A model generated the notes under the pieces. The model ran no database searches. It was given only the letters and a program-made list of their open reading frames with translations, and was not told where the DNA came from. From positions 1-11,364 of the forward strand of contig USSR01000164.1 of assembly GCA_900557355.1 (NCBI GenBank): DNA of 11,364 nt. The letters run 5' to 3'. This DNA is from an uncultured Bacteroides sp. (GTDB lineage: Bacteria > Bacteroidota > Bacteroidia > Bacteroidales > Bacteroidaceae). Shown piece after piece: positions 1 through 6,531 of the stretch (positions are counted from its first letter, which is position 1; each line of letters begins with the position of its first letter). A program made the position numbers and the translations under genes.

Positions 1-82
1 TTTTGTATGTCTGCTCCGGAACATTGTCTCTGATGATTTCAAGACAGCGGTTCCATAGCCCGACATGATTTAATTCACTCAT
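1..82 (-). CDS. dnaA: Chromosomal replication initiator DnaA, N-terminal fragment
   Basis: Reading the minus strand from the ATG at 82 gives 27 residues beginning [20 protein letters not shown]. This matches the start of Bacteroides DnaA domain I, which typically carries the pattern NHVxLWNRCLExIxDNVPExTY. Domain I is the protein-interaction domain that contacts the replicative helicase and regulators at oriC. The rest of the gene, including the AAA+ ATPase and DNA-binding domains, lies beyond the left edge, so this is a window truncation and not a broken gene. Identification rests on recall of the family N-terminus over a short stretch, but the match is distinctive. Confidence 0.85.
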   Translation of the reverse strand, partial: MSELNHVGLWNRCLEIIRDNVPEQTYK

Positions 83-128
83 AACGGCTCTGAATACATT
101 TATTAATTAAGCAAAACTTCTACGCTTG

Positions 129-160
129 CAAAATTCGCAATCTTATTTGAGAAAAACAAA
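129..160 (-). promoter_or_regulatory. Candidate dnaA promoter
   Basis: On the minus strand there is a TTTG (plus-strand CAAA at 157-160), then exactly 20 nt, then GAATTTTG (plus strand 129-136). This is a 7 of 8 match to the Bacteroides -7 box TAnnTTTG at the canonical spacing. It would give a leader of about 40 nt before the dnaA ATG. The first T of the box is replaced by G, so the call is moderate. Confidence 0.45.
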
Positions 161-218
161 TGTGTTTTTTCTTGTTTTTCTGTTAAAAGTAATAAGCTCT
201 TTACTTTCAATCACTTAT

Positions 219-236
219 CTATTTACATGTAAATAG
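219..236. repeat. Perfect 18-bp palindrome upstream of dnaA
   Basis: The sequence CTATTTACATGTAAATAG is perfectly self-complementary. It lies about 137 nt upstream of the dnaA start and its right half overlaps the left arm of the hairpin at 232-254, so the two folds cannot form at once. It could be an operator for a dimeric regulator or part of the terminator. Function is not known. Confidence 0.7.
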
Positions 237-262
237 CCCCTTTTGAGGGCTATTGCATTTTT
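232..262. terminator. Terminator-like hairpin between the MCE operon and dnaA
   Basis: AATAGCCC at 232-239 pairs perfectly with GGGCTATT at 247-254 around a 7-nt loop. On the plus strand it is followed by GCATTTTT, a short T-tract. On the minus strand, the direction of the MCE operon and dnaA, the stem is followed only by a weak TTTA stretch. Its position suggests it separates the minus-strand MCE operon from dnaA, although the stronger U-tract faces the other way. Confidence 0.5.
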
Positions 263-432
263 ATAAGTATCTGTATTATAATATAATATGCACTTAAATA
301 ACAGGATTTTAAACTTTCTGATGGATTGTGCAGAAGGGAATACTTTAGTTCCTACATGGACTTACCGCGGCTTTTTCTTTCAAACCTGTTTGCTCCTGTT
401 ATTTAGACTTATTCTATTTAATAAGTTTTTCC
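263..432. other. Intergenic stretch downstream of the MCE gene, no gene seen
   Basis: AT-rich sequence between the hairpin and the MCE stop codon. The only structure I see is a 7-bp hairpin, ACTTATT at 407-413 with AATAAGT at 420-426. It is just past the minus-strand MCE stop and could be a weak terminator. An open frame from 288 on the plus strand runs into the MCE gene antisense and has no recognisable protein features, so it is not called. No tRNA or clear DnaA-box cluster was found by eye. Confidence 0.5.
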
Positions 433-1329
433 CTACTTATCTTTTTTGCCGAACAAGGAGAAATGAACGTACCTTTTGGGGTGCGATTTCAGGTCTTCAA
501 GAAGGCTGGCTGCATTGGCTGTTGTGGCATTCAGATTGTTGTAGAGCGACGGATCATTTAATAATAAACCAATCGTATTGTCTTTCCTGCCTAACTGGTC
601 TGTAATCATTTTTACATTAGCTAATGTAGAGTCTATGCTGGCAAACGCAGCGGCATAATCTATTTCTTTCAAGTTATTACTGACTGTGATGAAGTTATCC
701 CCGATAGTATTCAGCTTTTGCGTGAGTTGGGGAATATCTTTACTCATGATAGCCTGTAATTGTTGGCTGGTCACTTCCATGTTCGCCATCGTGTTTTGTA
801 CGCTATGAAGCGTACCCGGGATTGCCGGATCTCCAAGTATCGTATTTAGTGAGGCAAGAATTGAGTCCAGCTTGGGAAGCATTTTCTCTACTTGTGGCAT
901 AACTGCGGCTACTTGGTCCATGACGCCATTGTTGACACTACCTTGTAAGGTATCGCCTGTCTGGTACTTTTCGCGCGGGTTATTTGCCAGCAATAGATTC
1001 ATTTTGACACCTCCCATAAGTTCAGAGGTCAGTTCAGCAGTACTACCTTTCGGAATGCGCAATTCCGGATCTACATCGATTTCTGCTATGACTTTTCCGG
1101 ATTGTGTGTAGTCATAATAAAGATCGCGTACAATACCTACACGGAAGCCATCGGCAAAGACCGGACTTGATTTGGTTAATCCATTTATGTTATGGAACTT
1201 GACGTAGAAATAGTTGGTAGGCTTAAACAGGTGGATACCTTTCAGGTAATTAATACCGTATACTAATATGCAGAGGGCAACAATACCCGCTATTCCTATT
1301 CTAACCTCTTTCGTAAGATACTTCATCAT
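433..1329 (-). CDS. MCE/MlaD-family membrane-anchored lipid transport protein
   Basis: The 298-residue product has one N-terminal membrane segment at about residues 9-28, then an MCE domain at about 38-125. That domain shows the family pattern of a beta-rich core with 'NGLTKSSPVFADGFRVGIV' followed by 'IPKGSTAELTSELMGGVKMNLLL'. The region from about 135 to 255 is a long, probably helical segment typical of MlaD-like proteins. MlaD proteins form rings in the periplasm and, with an ABC ATPase and permease, move phospholipids between the membranes. No Mla ATPase or permease is adjacent, which is usual when the components are scattered. The gene starts 19 nt after the amidase stop, so the two form an operon. 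Two adjacent ATGs (1329 and 1326) could each be the start. The substrate is inferred from family only. Confidence 0.88.
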   Translation of the reverse strand: MMKYLTKEVRIGIAGIVALCILVYGINYLKGIHLFKPTNYFYVKFHNINGLTKSSPVFADGFRVGIVRDLYYDYTQSGKVIAEIDVDPELRIPKGSTAELTSELMGGVKMNLLLANNPREKYQTGDTLQGSVNNGVMDQVAAVMPQVEKMLPKLDSILASLNTILGDPAIPGTLHSVQNTMANMEVTSQQLQAIMSKDIPQLTQKLNTIGDNFITVSNNLKEIDYAAAFASIDSTLANVKMITDQLGRKDNTIGLLLNDPSLYNNLNATTANAASLLEDLKSHPKRYVHFSLFGKKDK

Positions 1330-1348
1330 GATGTTATAGTCTTATTAT

Positions 1349-2593
1349 TTATTTCTTTTTCTTTTTGAACTCCTCGATAGCCGTTTGAACGTTTATCTTC
1401 TTACCATTCTTAAAAGCGATGATAAAAGCGTCCTTAAACTTTGGCGTTATTTCACGTTTGGTACGTACTACCTTGTTATAGTCTGTTGATGAACCGTATG
1501 TATATTTATAAAGTCCACCTTCCTGGAAATGTTCCACACCTTTCAAACCTTTCAGTCTTTTATCATTGGCTGCGATAGGACGTGAAGAGGTGAGTATTTG
1601 TATTTTAAACACTGGACTGCCGGAATCGGTTTGCGATTCGGTAACTTTTCCTGCATTTTGTTTTGTTCTGGTAGTATTGGGAGAGGCTGCCGCTGGTTTT
1701 TGGGGGATTTCGGGAGATTCCTCAGTCTTTTCGTTGGTAGTATCTGATTCCTCTACATTGCCGGCATCTGTTTCTTCCGGTAATATGGTACGGCTACTTC
1801 CTGTCATACGTATTTCGTGTTCACGTTTATAGGACAGGAAAGCGCGGAAGATTCCGTTTGCCAATGTAGTACTTCCGGTTTCCGAGTTTAGATAACGTTC
1901 CTCTTCCGGGTTGGATATAAAACCGAGTTCTACCAGGATACTGGGCATGGCACTGGCTTTGAGTACCAGGAAACCGGCCTGGTGCACACCACGGTCTGCA
2001 CGTTTACAGGTATGGCGGAACTCCTTTTGTACCAGTGAAGCCAGATGCACACTTTGAGACATGTATTTGTCTTGCATGAATTCAAAGATGATGTACGATT
2101 CTGCAGAATTCGGATTAAATCCTGCATAACGTGTTTTGTAATCACTTTCGTATAAAATCACGGAGTTCTCCCGCTTGGCTACTTCCAAATTAGCGTCCGA
2201 CTTAGCTAAACCGAGTGTCCATGTAGAGGCGCCTTTGGCTGTTTTACTACCTGCCACAGAATTGGTATGAATGGAAATGAACAGGTCGGCTTTAGCGTTA
2301 TTGGCAATATCCGCACGTCGGCCAAGAGGGATAAATACATCCCGTTCGCGAGTATATACCACTTTTACGTCCGGACAGTTCCTCTTTATTTGTTTTCCCA
2401 ATTTGAGGGCAACATTTAGATTGATGGTCTTTTCTTTGGAGAATTTGCCTAAAGCGCCAGGATCATGCCCACCGTGTCCGGCGTCAATAACGACAACGAA
2501 ATCTTTCGCTTCGATGCTGGTGGTACAAAAAGGAGAGATGAACAGCCCGAAGCAAATACTTATATATAATATGTATCGTTTATAGAGTTCCAT
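1349..2593 (-). CDS. Secreted N-acetylmuramoyl-L-alanine amidase (Amidase_3) with SPOR-like C-terminus
   Basis: The 414-residue product begins with a hydrophobic signal-like segment (about residues 6-29, ending near SIEAK). An Amidase_3 zinc domain follows at about 32-255. Visible active-site elements are H40 in 'VIDAGHGG', E54 in 'KEKTINL', H109 in 'ISIHTNS' and E222 in 'VELGF', in the order found in AmiC/CwlV enzymes. These cut the amide bond between MurNAc and the stem peptide in the periplasm. A Ser/Thr/Glu/Pro-rich linker at about 265-325 leads to a C-terminal module of about 85 residues. That module starts 'VFKIQILTSS' and resembles a SPOR domain, which binds denuded septal glycan, then ends in a run of lysines. 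It is the first gene of an operon with the downstream MCE gene. The all-present catalytic set argues for an active enzyme in cell separation or wall turnover. Confidence 0.93.
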   Translation of the reverse strand: MELYKRYILYISICFGLFISPFCTTSIEAKDFVVVIDAGHGGHDPGALGKFSKEKTINLNVALKLGKQIKRNCPDVKVVYTRERDVFIPLGRRADIANNAKADLFISIHTNSVAGSKTAKGASTWTLGLAKSDANLEVAKRENSVILYESDYKTRYAGFNPNSAESYIIFEFMQDKYMSQSVHLASLVQKEFRHTCKRADRGVHQAGFLVLKASAMPSILVELGFISNPEEERYLNSETGSTTLANGIFRAFLSYKREHEIRMTGSSRTILPEETDAGNVEESDTTNEKTEESPEIPQKPAAASPNTTRTKQNAGKVTESQTDSGSPVFKIQILTSSRPIAANDKRLKGLKGVEHFQEGGLYKYTYGSSTDYNKVVRTKREITPKFKDAFIIAFKNGKKINVQTAIEEFKKKKK

Positions 2594-2607
2594 ACTAAAA
2601 GCCGTTG

Positions 2608-2615
2608 CAAATGTA
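2608..2615 (-). promoter_or_regulatory. Candidate -7 box for the amidase-MCE operon
   Basis: The minus strand reads TACATTTG, a perfect TAnnTTTG match, 14 nt before the amidase ATG. No good TTTG lies about 20 nt further upstream, and the implied leader is very short (about 8 nt). The call is tentative. Confidence 0.4.
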
Positions 2616-2672
2616 GTGGAAATTTATAGAAAACTGATGCTTTGTGTGAAGTTTTGTCACTTTTCTCCCGGA

Positions 2673-2707
2673 TTTGTGATAGATTTCTTTAAAAGGGACT
2701 AACTTTG
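2673..2707 (+). promoter_or_regulatory. Promoter of the transporter gene
   Basis: TAACTTTG at 2700-2707 matches the Bacteroides -7 box TAnnTTTG exactly. A TTTG at 2673-2676 is a possible -33 element, but the 23-nt gap is slightly longer than the usual 19-21. The start codon follows 26 nt downstream of the box. Confidence 0.55.
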
Positions 2708-2733
2708 CACCCGCAAATTAAATAGAAAAAGGT

Positions 2734-3690
2734 ATGTTAGTTCGTTTTCTTAAGAACTGGACGTTGCCAATGGCAATGCTTTCAGGTACTTTGGGGTACT
2801 TCATCCTTGCGAATGTCCCTTTCTTGGCGCCTACCAAACCATATATCAGTGATTTGATTGCGTACATAACCCCTCTGCTGATATTTGCCCAGCTATTACT
2901 GACCTTTTGTAAGGTGGAGAATCTGAATGAATTGAAACCAAAAGCATGGCATGGCTGGTTGCTGTTAATTCAGACGTTGTCTTGCCTGGCACTTGCTGCT
3001 TTGCTGGTATGTTGTCCGATGCCGGAAGTTTACAGGGAAGTGTTTGAAGGAGCTATGGTTTGTCTTATTTGTCCAACGGCTACAGCGGCGGCTGTTATTA
3101 CCGGAAAATTGGGAGGCAGTGCGTCTACATTGACTACCTATACTTTATTATCTAATTTGTTGGCAGCAGTGGCAGTCCCATTAGTCTTTCCATTGGTGGA
3201 ACCTCATGCTGATATGACTTTCTTTGCAGCCTTTTTGAAGATTCTTAGTAAAGTCTTTCCTTTATTGCTTTTCCCTTTTCTTCTGGCATGGTTCCTACGG
3301 CTATTTATGCCGCGTGTACATCATTTCTTGTTAGGTTTCCATGATCTTGCTTTTTATCTATGGGGTGTGGCGCTTGCCATCGTATCCGGACAGACAGTCC
3401 GTTCATTGGTAAATAGTGATGCGCCGGTTTCTGTTGAAATTCTGATAGCTCTTGCAGGATTGATTACTTGTTGTCTGCAATTTTTTTTGGGTAAAAGGAT
3501 TGGTGGGCATTATAATGATCGGATCAGTGGAGGACAGGCTTTGGGGCAGAAGAATACCGTTCTTGCCATTTGGATGGCTTATACTTATTTAAATCCTTTA
3601 TCTTCTGTAGGGCCGGGATCTTATGTTCTGTGGCAGAATATTATTAATAGCTGGCAGTTGTGGAAAAAGAGAAAGAATGAGATAAAATAA
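2734..3690 (+). CDS. Multi-span membrane transporter, bile acid:sodium symporter-like
   Basis: The 318-residue product is strongly hydrophobic, with about nine or ten likely membrane spans from residue 10 to about 310. The internal motif 'VCLICPTATAAAVITGKLGGSASTLTTY' resembles the conserved region of the BASS (bile acid:sodium symporter) fold. The C-terminal 'GGQALGQKNTVLAIWMAYTYLNPL' resembles the second crossover-helix region of that fold. Such proteins couple sodium to uptake of organic anions or other small solutes, but the substrate cannot be read from sequence. The gene diverges from the amidase operon, with 140 nt between the starts, and has its own promoter. It ends in basic residues typical of a cytoplasmic tail and appears complete, so the mobile element to its right has not disrupted it. 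The family assignment is from fold-like motifs, not a search. Confidence 0.75.
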   Translation: MLVRFLKNWTLPMAMLSGTLGYFILANVPFLAPTKPYISDLIAYITPLLIFAQLLLTFCKVENLNELKPKAWHGWLLLIQTLSCLALAALLVCCPMPEVYREVFEGAMVCLICPTATAAAVITGKLGGSASTLTTYTLLSNLLAAVAVPLVFPLVEPHADMTFFAAFLKILSKVFPLLLFPFLLAWFLRLFMPRVHHFLLGFHDLAFYLWGVALAIVSGQTVRSLVNSDAPVSVEILIALAGLITCCLQFFLGKRIGGHYNDRISGGQALGQKNTVLAIWMAYTYLNPLSSVGPGSYVLWQNIINSWQLWKKRKNEIK

Positions 3691-3736
3691 TGAATATAAT
3701 CTATTGATATTTAGGTGTTTGCTATTTGTACCCAAC

Positions 3737-3771
3737 TTTTCCTTTGTTTTTCCTATTTTCCTGCTTATTCC
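3737..3771. repeat. Short pyrimidine direct repeats at the element left end
   Basis: TTTTCC occurs at 3737-3742, 3748-3753 and 3756-3761, with a related TTATTCC at 3765-3771. The spacings are 11, 8 and about 10 nt, close to one helical turn. Repeats of this type next to an integrase gene are often arm-type binding sites for the integrase or its accessory factors. Low-complexity sequence could produce the same pattern by chance. Confidence 0.35.
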
Positions 3772-3781
3772 AATAAATGCG

Positions 3782-3863
3782 TTTATTTTGTTACCAGTTT
3801 GTTACTTGAATAGCATTGAGTAACAAAAAAAATATCTATATTTGCCATCGGTAACAAAATAAA
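3782..3863. repeat. Four-copy TTTGTTAC inverted repeats over the integrase promoter
   Basis: A perfect 14-bp inverted repeat is formed by 3782-3795 (TTTATTTTGTTACC) and 3850-3863. A second inverted pair lies inside it: TTTGTTACT at 3798-3806 and AGTAACAAA at 3819-3827. All four share the core TTTGTTAC. The two left copies are 11 nt apart and the two right copies 31 nt apart, both near whole helical turns. The set brackets the predicted integrase promoter. Likely roles are integrase arm sites in the attachment region or an operator for the integrase gene. Confidence 0.6.
3816..3844 (+). promoter_or_regulatory. Integrase promoter
   Basis: TATATTTG at 3837-3844 is a perfect TAnnTTTG box, with a TTG at 3816-3818 placed 18 nt upstream. 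The leader to the integrase ATG would be about 22 nt. It lies inside the TTTGTTAC repeat cluster, so occupancy of the repeats would be expected to affect integrase expression. Confidence 0.6.
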
Positions 3864-3872
3864 AACATAAGT

Positions 3873-5066
3873 ATGGCGAAGAAGAAACAAGAGGCTAAAT
3901 TGAAGGAGCCTGTAAGAATCCGGTTTAAGCAACTTGCCAATGGTAACCAGTCTATATATTTGGACTATTACACAGGTGATGTTATTCGGAAAGAAAACTA
4001 TGTTGGCGGTAAGCGTCAGTATGAGTTTTTGAAACTCTATCTTATTCCTGAAAAGACAAGGGAAGATAAGGCAAAGAATGAAACTACGCTGGCTCTTGCC
4101 AAAGCGATTCAAAGCAAGCGGATAGTAGAGCTACAGAATGATGCGCATGGATTTCAGAACACTAATAAGTCAAAAGCGAATGTAATTGACTATTTGGTGA
4201 ACATGAGAAACCAATCTAAAGAGCGTGGTAGCTTGAATTATGAAAAGACTATTGGTAACACTATCCGTGAATTGAAACTATTCAGAGGGGACTATATCGC
4301 TTTCCGTGATATAGACAAAGATTTCCTTAGTAACTTTGTGGATTTCTTAAAACAAGCCAAGAAAGCAAGCAAATACGGATTGGCAAAAGCAGGAGGAGTG
4401 TTAAGTAATAATTCGGTAGTCGCTTATTACGGAGTATTGCGCACCGCTCTGAATAAAGCATTTAAAGAAGGAATTATAACCATTAATCCTACTAAGGAAT
4501 TTAACTTTGCCGATAAGGTAAAAGCGGAAGCGAGCCGTAGGGAGTATCTGACGATAGAAGAACTGAAACTGCTTATAGCTACTGAATGTAAGTATGAGAT
4601 AATGAAGCAAGCCTTTCTTTTCAGTTGTTTGTGTGGATTACGGGTAAGCGACATAAGAAAGTTGAAATGGAGTGATTTACAGAAAAGCGGTGAAAGGATT
4701 AGAATTGAAATAAAGATGCAGAAAACCAAAGAGCCGCTTTACTTGCCTATATCTGATGAAGCCTTAAAGTGGCTGCCACAGCGGGGGGAAGCGAAAGATG
4801 ATGATTTTATTTTCCCTTTGACACATGAGGGTACTATAAATAATATACTTCAAAAATGGGCGAAAGCAGCAGGAGTAACTAAGCATATCTCATTTCATGT
4901 TGCAAGACATACCCACGCTACCATGATGTTAACATTAGGTGCAGATTTATACACAGTTAGCAAGTTATTGGGGCATAAGAACATTGCTACAACTCAAATT
5001 TATGCCAAGATTGTAGATAAAAAGAAAGAAGAAGCGATAAGTTTGATACCAAACTTAACGGATTAA
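3873..5066 (+). CDS. int: Tyrosine recombinase (integrase)
   Basis: The 397-residue product has the three-part layout of Bacteroidota integrases. An arm-type DNA-binding domain lies at about residues 14-95, a SAM-like core-binding domain at about 100-215 and the catalytic domain at about 225-390. Catalytic residues are visible: R257 in 'CGLRVSD', a lysine near 284-286, H342 and R345 in 'FHVARHTHA', H368 in 'LLGHKN' and the nucleophile Y377 in 'TTQIYAKI'. It cuts and rejoins DNA at the attachment sites to integrate and excise the element. It sits at the left end, has its own promoter within a repeat cluster, and is closed by a strong terminator, so it is a separate transcription unit from the genes that follow. 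The length and intact catalytic set argue that it is functional. Confidence 0.96.
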   Translation: MAKKKQEAKLKEPVRIRFKQLANGNQSIYLDYYTGDVIRKENYVGGKRQYEFLKLYLIPEKTREDKAKNETTLALAKAIQSKRIVELQNDAHGFQNTNKSKANVIDYLVNMRNQSKERGSLNYEKTIGNTIRELKLFRGDYIAFRDIDKDFLSNFVDFLKQAKKASKYGLAKAGGVLSNNSVVAYYGVLRTALNKAFKEGIITINPTKEFNFADKVKAEASRREYLTIEELKLLIATECKYEIMKQAFLFSCLCGLRVSDIRKLKWSDLQKSGERIRIEIKMQKTKEPLYLPISDEALKWLPQRGEAKDDDFIFPLTHEGTINNILQKWAKAAGVTKHISFHVARHTHATMMLTLGADLYTVSKLLGHKNIATTQIYAKIVDKKKEEAISLIPNLTD

Positions 5067-5069
5067 TTT

Positions 5070-5120
5070 AAAAAGAAAGAAAGTACGGAACGCTGATAGC
5101 CGCACTTTCTTTCTTTTTTT
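5070..5120 (+). terminator. Rho-independent terminator of the integrase gene
   Basis: A perfect 15-bp stem pairs 5070-5084 (AAAAAGAAAGAAAGT) with 5104-5118. Three more pairs, CGG with CCG, lie above one mismatch, leaving an 11-nt loop. The right arm runs into a seven-T tract ending at 5120. It begins four bases after the integrase stop codon. Confidence 0.85.
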
Positions 5121-5151
5121 GCCTATGTTTTACTGGAAAAATATATCTTTG
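5118..5151 (+). promoter_or_regulatory. Promoter of the 309-aa protein gene
   Basis: TATCTTTG at 5144-5151 is a perfect -7 box, and TTTG at 5118-5121 lies 22 nt upstream. The box falls inside the 5' end of the longest open frame (from 5119). This is the reason for placing the protein start at the downstream ATG at 5179. Confidence 0.6.
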
Positions 5152-5178
5152 CCGCTACTAACTGAAACAGAGCATATT

Positions 5179-6108
5179 ATGACAGAAGAAGAACTGAAAG
5201 TAAAATTCGATTATATACAAGGCATATTCAACCGTTGCATAAACTATGCCTGCCAAATTTTGATAGACAGTATCATCGTCAAGGTTCGATACTTGAATGG
5301 AGAACAGGCTGATGAACTGGAACGTCAGGAATATATACATGCTGTTAATGAATTAGCGCAACTATATATCCGTTATTCAGCACTGAATGACATCCAAAAT
5401 TTCTACTCTGTACCCGATTTCTTTTGGGAAAGCGGTTTTTATGAAGCCTTGAAGCCTGATGAAAAAAGAAAATATCTTTCATTCTCTCCTCTTTCGTTCA
5501 ATTATTCCCAATATGCGCAGGATAATACAGTTTACGATGAAGAACTACCTTATTTCTCCATGACAGTAAAAGCTGTTGTGTTGGAAAGATATTCGGCATA
5601 CTTGCGAAAAAAGAAAGAGGATAGAGCGCAGGTAGAAACACAGCCGCAACAGGAACAGGTAGAACTGAATCCGGAGCCAACTATCGTTTCTCCAGTAATA
5701 GCCGTACCTCCCGTCGCTGAAACGGAAAATCAGTTTGAATCAATTCTTAATGACGGTCAGATAGAATTGATTGCGGAATGTATGAATGAGGTTAAGATGT
5801 TCAATGCCCCCGTAACTTCTGACGACCTGAAAGCGATACTCTCTTGCAAGCCCAAAGTCATATTCAGGTCTAATAATAACAGGTATCTCGCTTTTCTTTT
5901 TTCAGAGTTGAGCTATCGCAACCTGATTACCCCCAATTGGCAATCGGTTATTGCCAACCATAAACTCTTTCTTTCCAAAGACAAAAGTAGGGATAAATAC
6001 CTCAATCAAGGTGATTTAGCCACAGCTACGAATTATGTGAAAGACATAGACCATGTGAAAGGATATGCAATCATAGACAAGTATATCAAACAACTGAAAA
6101 AACTTTAA
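5179..6108 (+). CDS. Unrecognised two-domain protein of the mobile element
   Basis: I do not recognise a named function. From the ATG at 5179 the product is 309 residues. The N-terminal half (about 1-145) is acidic and probably helical, beginning 'MTEEELKVKFDYIQGIFNRC'. A flexible Gln/Pro/Glu-rich linker follows at about 150-185. The C-terminal domain (about 190-309) begins near 'ILNDGQIELIAECMNEVKMF' and includes 'SYRNLITPNWQSVIANHKLF'. I associate this kind of sequence with conserved hypothetical proteins of Bacteroidota mobile elements. No signal peptide, membrane segment, zinc motif or P-loop is visible. It has its own promoter and sits between integrase and helix-turn-helix genes. It may be an accessory or regulatory factor, but this is inference from position. 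The frame is open back to 5119, but the promoter inside that extension favours 5179. Confidence 0.8.
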   Translation: MTEEELKVKFDYIQGIFNRCINYACQILIDSIIVKVRYLNGEQADELERQEYIHAVNELAQLYIRYSALNDIQNFYSVPDFFWESGFYEALKPDEKRKYLSFSPLSFNYSQYAQDNTVYDEELPYFSMTVKAVVLERYSAYLRKKKEDRAQVETQPQQEQVELNPEPTIVSPVIAVPPVAETENQFESILNDGQIELIAECMNEVKMFNAPVTSDDLKAILSCKPKVIFRSNNNRYLAFLFSELSYRNLITPNWQSVIANHKLFLSKDKSRDKYLNQGDLATATNYVKDIDHVKGYAIIDKYIKQLKKL

Positions 6109-6161
6109 GAACAGGTTAAGACCTCAAACATAACTTAATCCGCTATCAAGCTATTACTCAA

Positions 6162-6169
6162 TACTTTTG
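6162..6169 (+). promoter_or_regulatory. Candidate -7 box of the helix-turn-helix/ATPase operon
   Basis: TACTTTTG matches TAnnTTTG exactly. No TTTG is found at the proper distance upstream. Two palindromes lie directly downstream in the roughly 70-nt leader, which fits a repressible promoter. Confidence 0.5.
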
Positions 6170-6174
6170 CCCCC

Positions 6175-6186
6175 GTAATCGATTAC
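6175..6186. repeat. Perfect 12-bp palindrome, candidate operator
   Basis: GTAATCGATTAC is perfectly self-complementary and begins five bases after the candidate -7 box, near the expected transcription start. A bound dimer there would block initiation. The obvious candidate binder is the helix-turn-helix protein encoded 54 nt downstream. Confidence 0.55.
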
Positions 6187-6194
6187 AAGTAAAC

Positions 6195-6210
6195 GGAGGG
6201 CATGCACTCC
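6195..6210. repeat. Near-perfect 16-bp palindrome, second candidate operator
   Basis: GGAGGGCATGCACTCC is a palindrome apart from one mismatched pair (positions 6199 and 6206). Its centre is 22 nt from the centre of the first palindrome, about two helical turns. It could be a second regulator site or a small RNA hairpin in the leader. Confidence 0.45.
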
Positions 6211-6239
6211 ATATTGTTTCACGCAAATACTTATATAGT

Positions 6240-6527
6240 ATGAGTAAGAGTATTGAGATGCGAGTTGAAGAACTCGAAAATTTAGTGTTCCTTTCAAAAA
6301 ACGTGCTTAGTTTCGAGGAAGCAAGCAAGTTTTTAAACCTTTCCAAAAGTTACCTGTATAAACTGACTTCGGGTAACCTGATACCGCACTACAAACCGCA
6401 GGGCAAGATGCTTTATTTTGAGAAAGCAGAGTTGGAAGCGTGGCTACGTCAAAATCCTGTAAAGACACAAGCGCAGATAGAACAGGAAGCGCAGAAGTAT
6501 GTTCTTAACCGTCCCTTAAAAAAGTAA
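6240..6527 (+). CDS. Small helix-turn-helix protein, excisionase/regulator type
   Basis: The 95-residue product carries a winged helix-turn-helix of the HTH_17/excisionase type at about residues 22-72. It includes 'LSFEEASKFLNLSKSYLYKLTSGNLIPHYK' and the closing 'FEKAELEAWLRQNP'. Proteins of this type bend DNA at attachment sites as recombination directionality factors, or act as local regulators. In Bacteroides mobilisable elements a gene of this kind commonly sits upstream of the replication/mobilisation genes. The ATPase gene starts only four bases after its stop, so they form an operon. The two palindromes upstream suggest autoregulation, which is inference. An N-terminal segment of about 20 residues could form a short helix. 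I favour excisionase or regulator over any enzymatic role. Confidence 0.85.
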   Translation: MSKSIEMRVEELENLVFLSKNVLSFEEASKFLNLSKSYLYKLTSGNLIPHYKPQGKMLYFEKAELEAWLRQNPVKTQAQIEQEAQKYVLNRPLKK

Positions 6528-6531
6528 GTCT

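Noticed and set aside
83..260. Chromosomal origin (oriC) next to dnaA
   Set aside because: The region is AT-rich, but I see no cluster of TTATCCACA-type DnaA boxes on either strand.
288..605. A 105-residue open frame on the plus strand
   Set aside because: Most of it is antisense to the well-supported MCE gene. The sequence shows no domain or plausible start context.
3737..3863. CRISPR array suggested by regularly spaced short repeats
   Set aside because: The repeats are only 6-14 bp, partly inverted, and spaced 8-31 nt with no uniform spacers. They fit protein-binding sites.
5119..5178. Upstream start of the 309-aa protein at 5119
   Set aside because: The extension begins in the integrase terminator T-tract and contains the predicted promoter.
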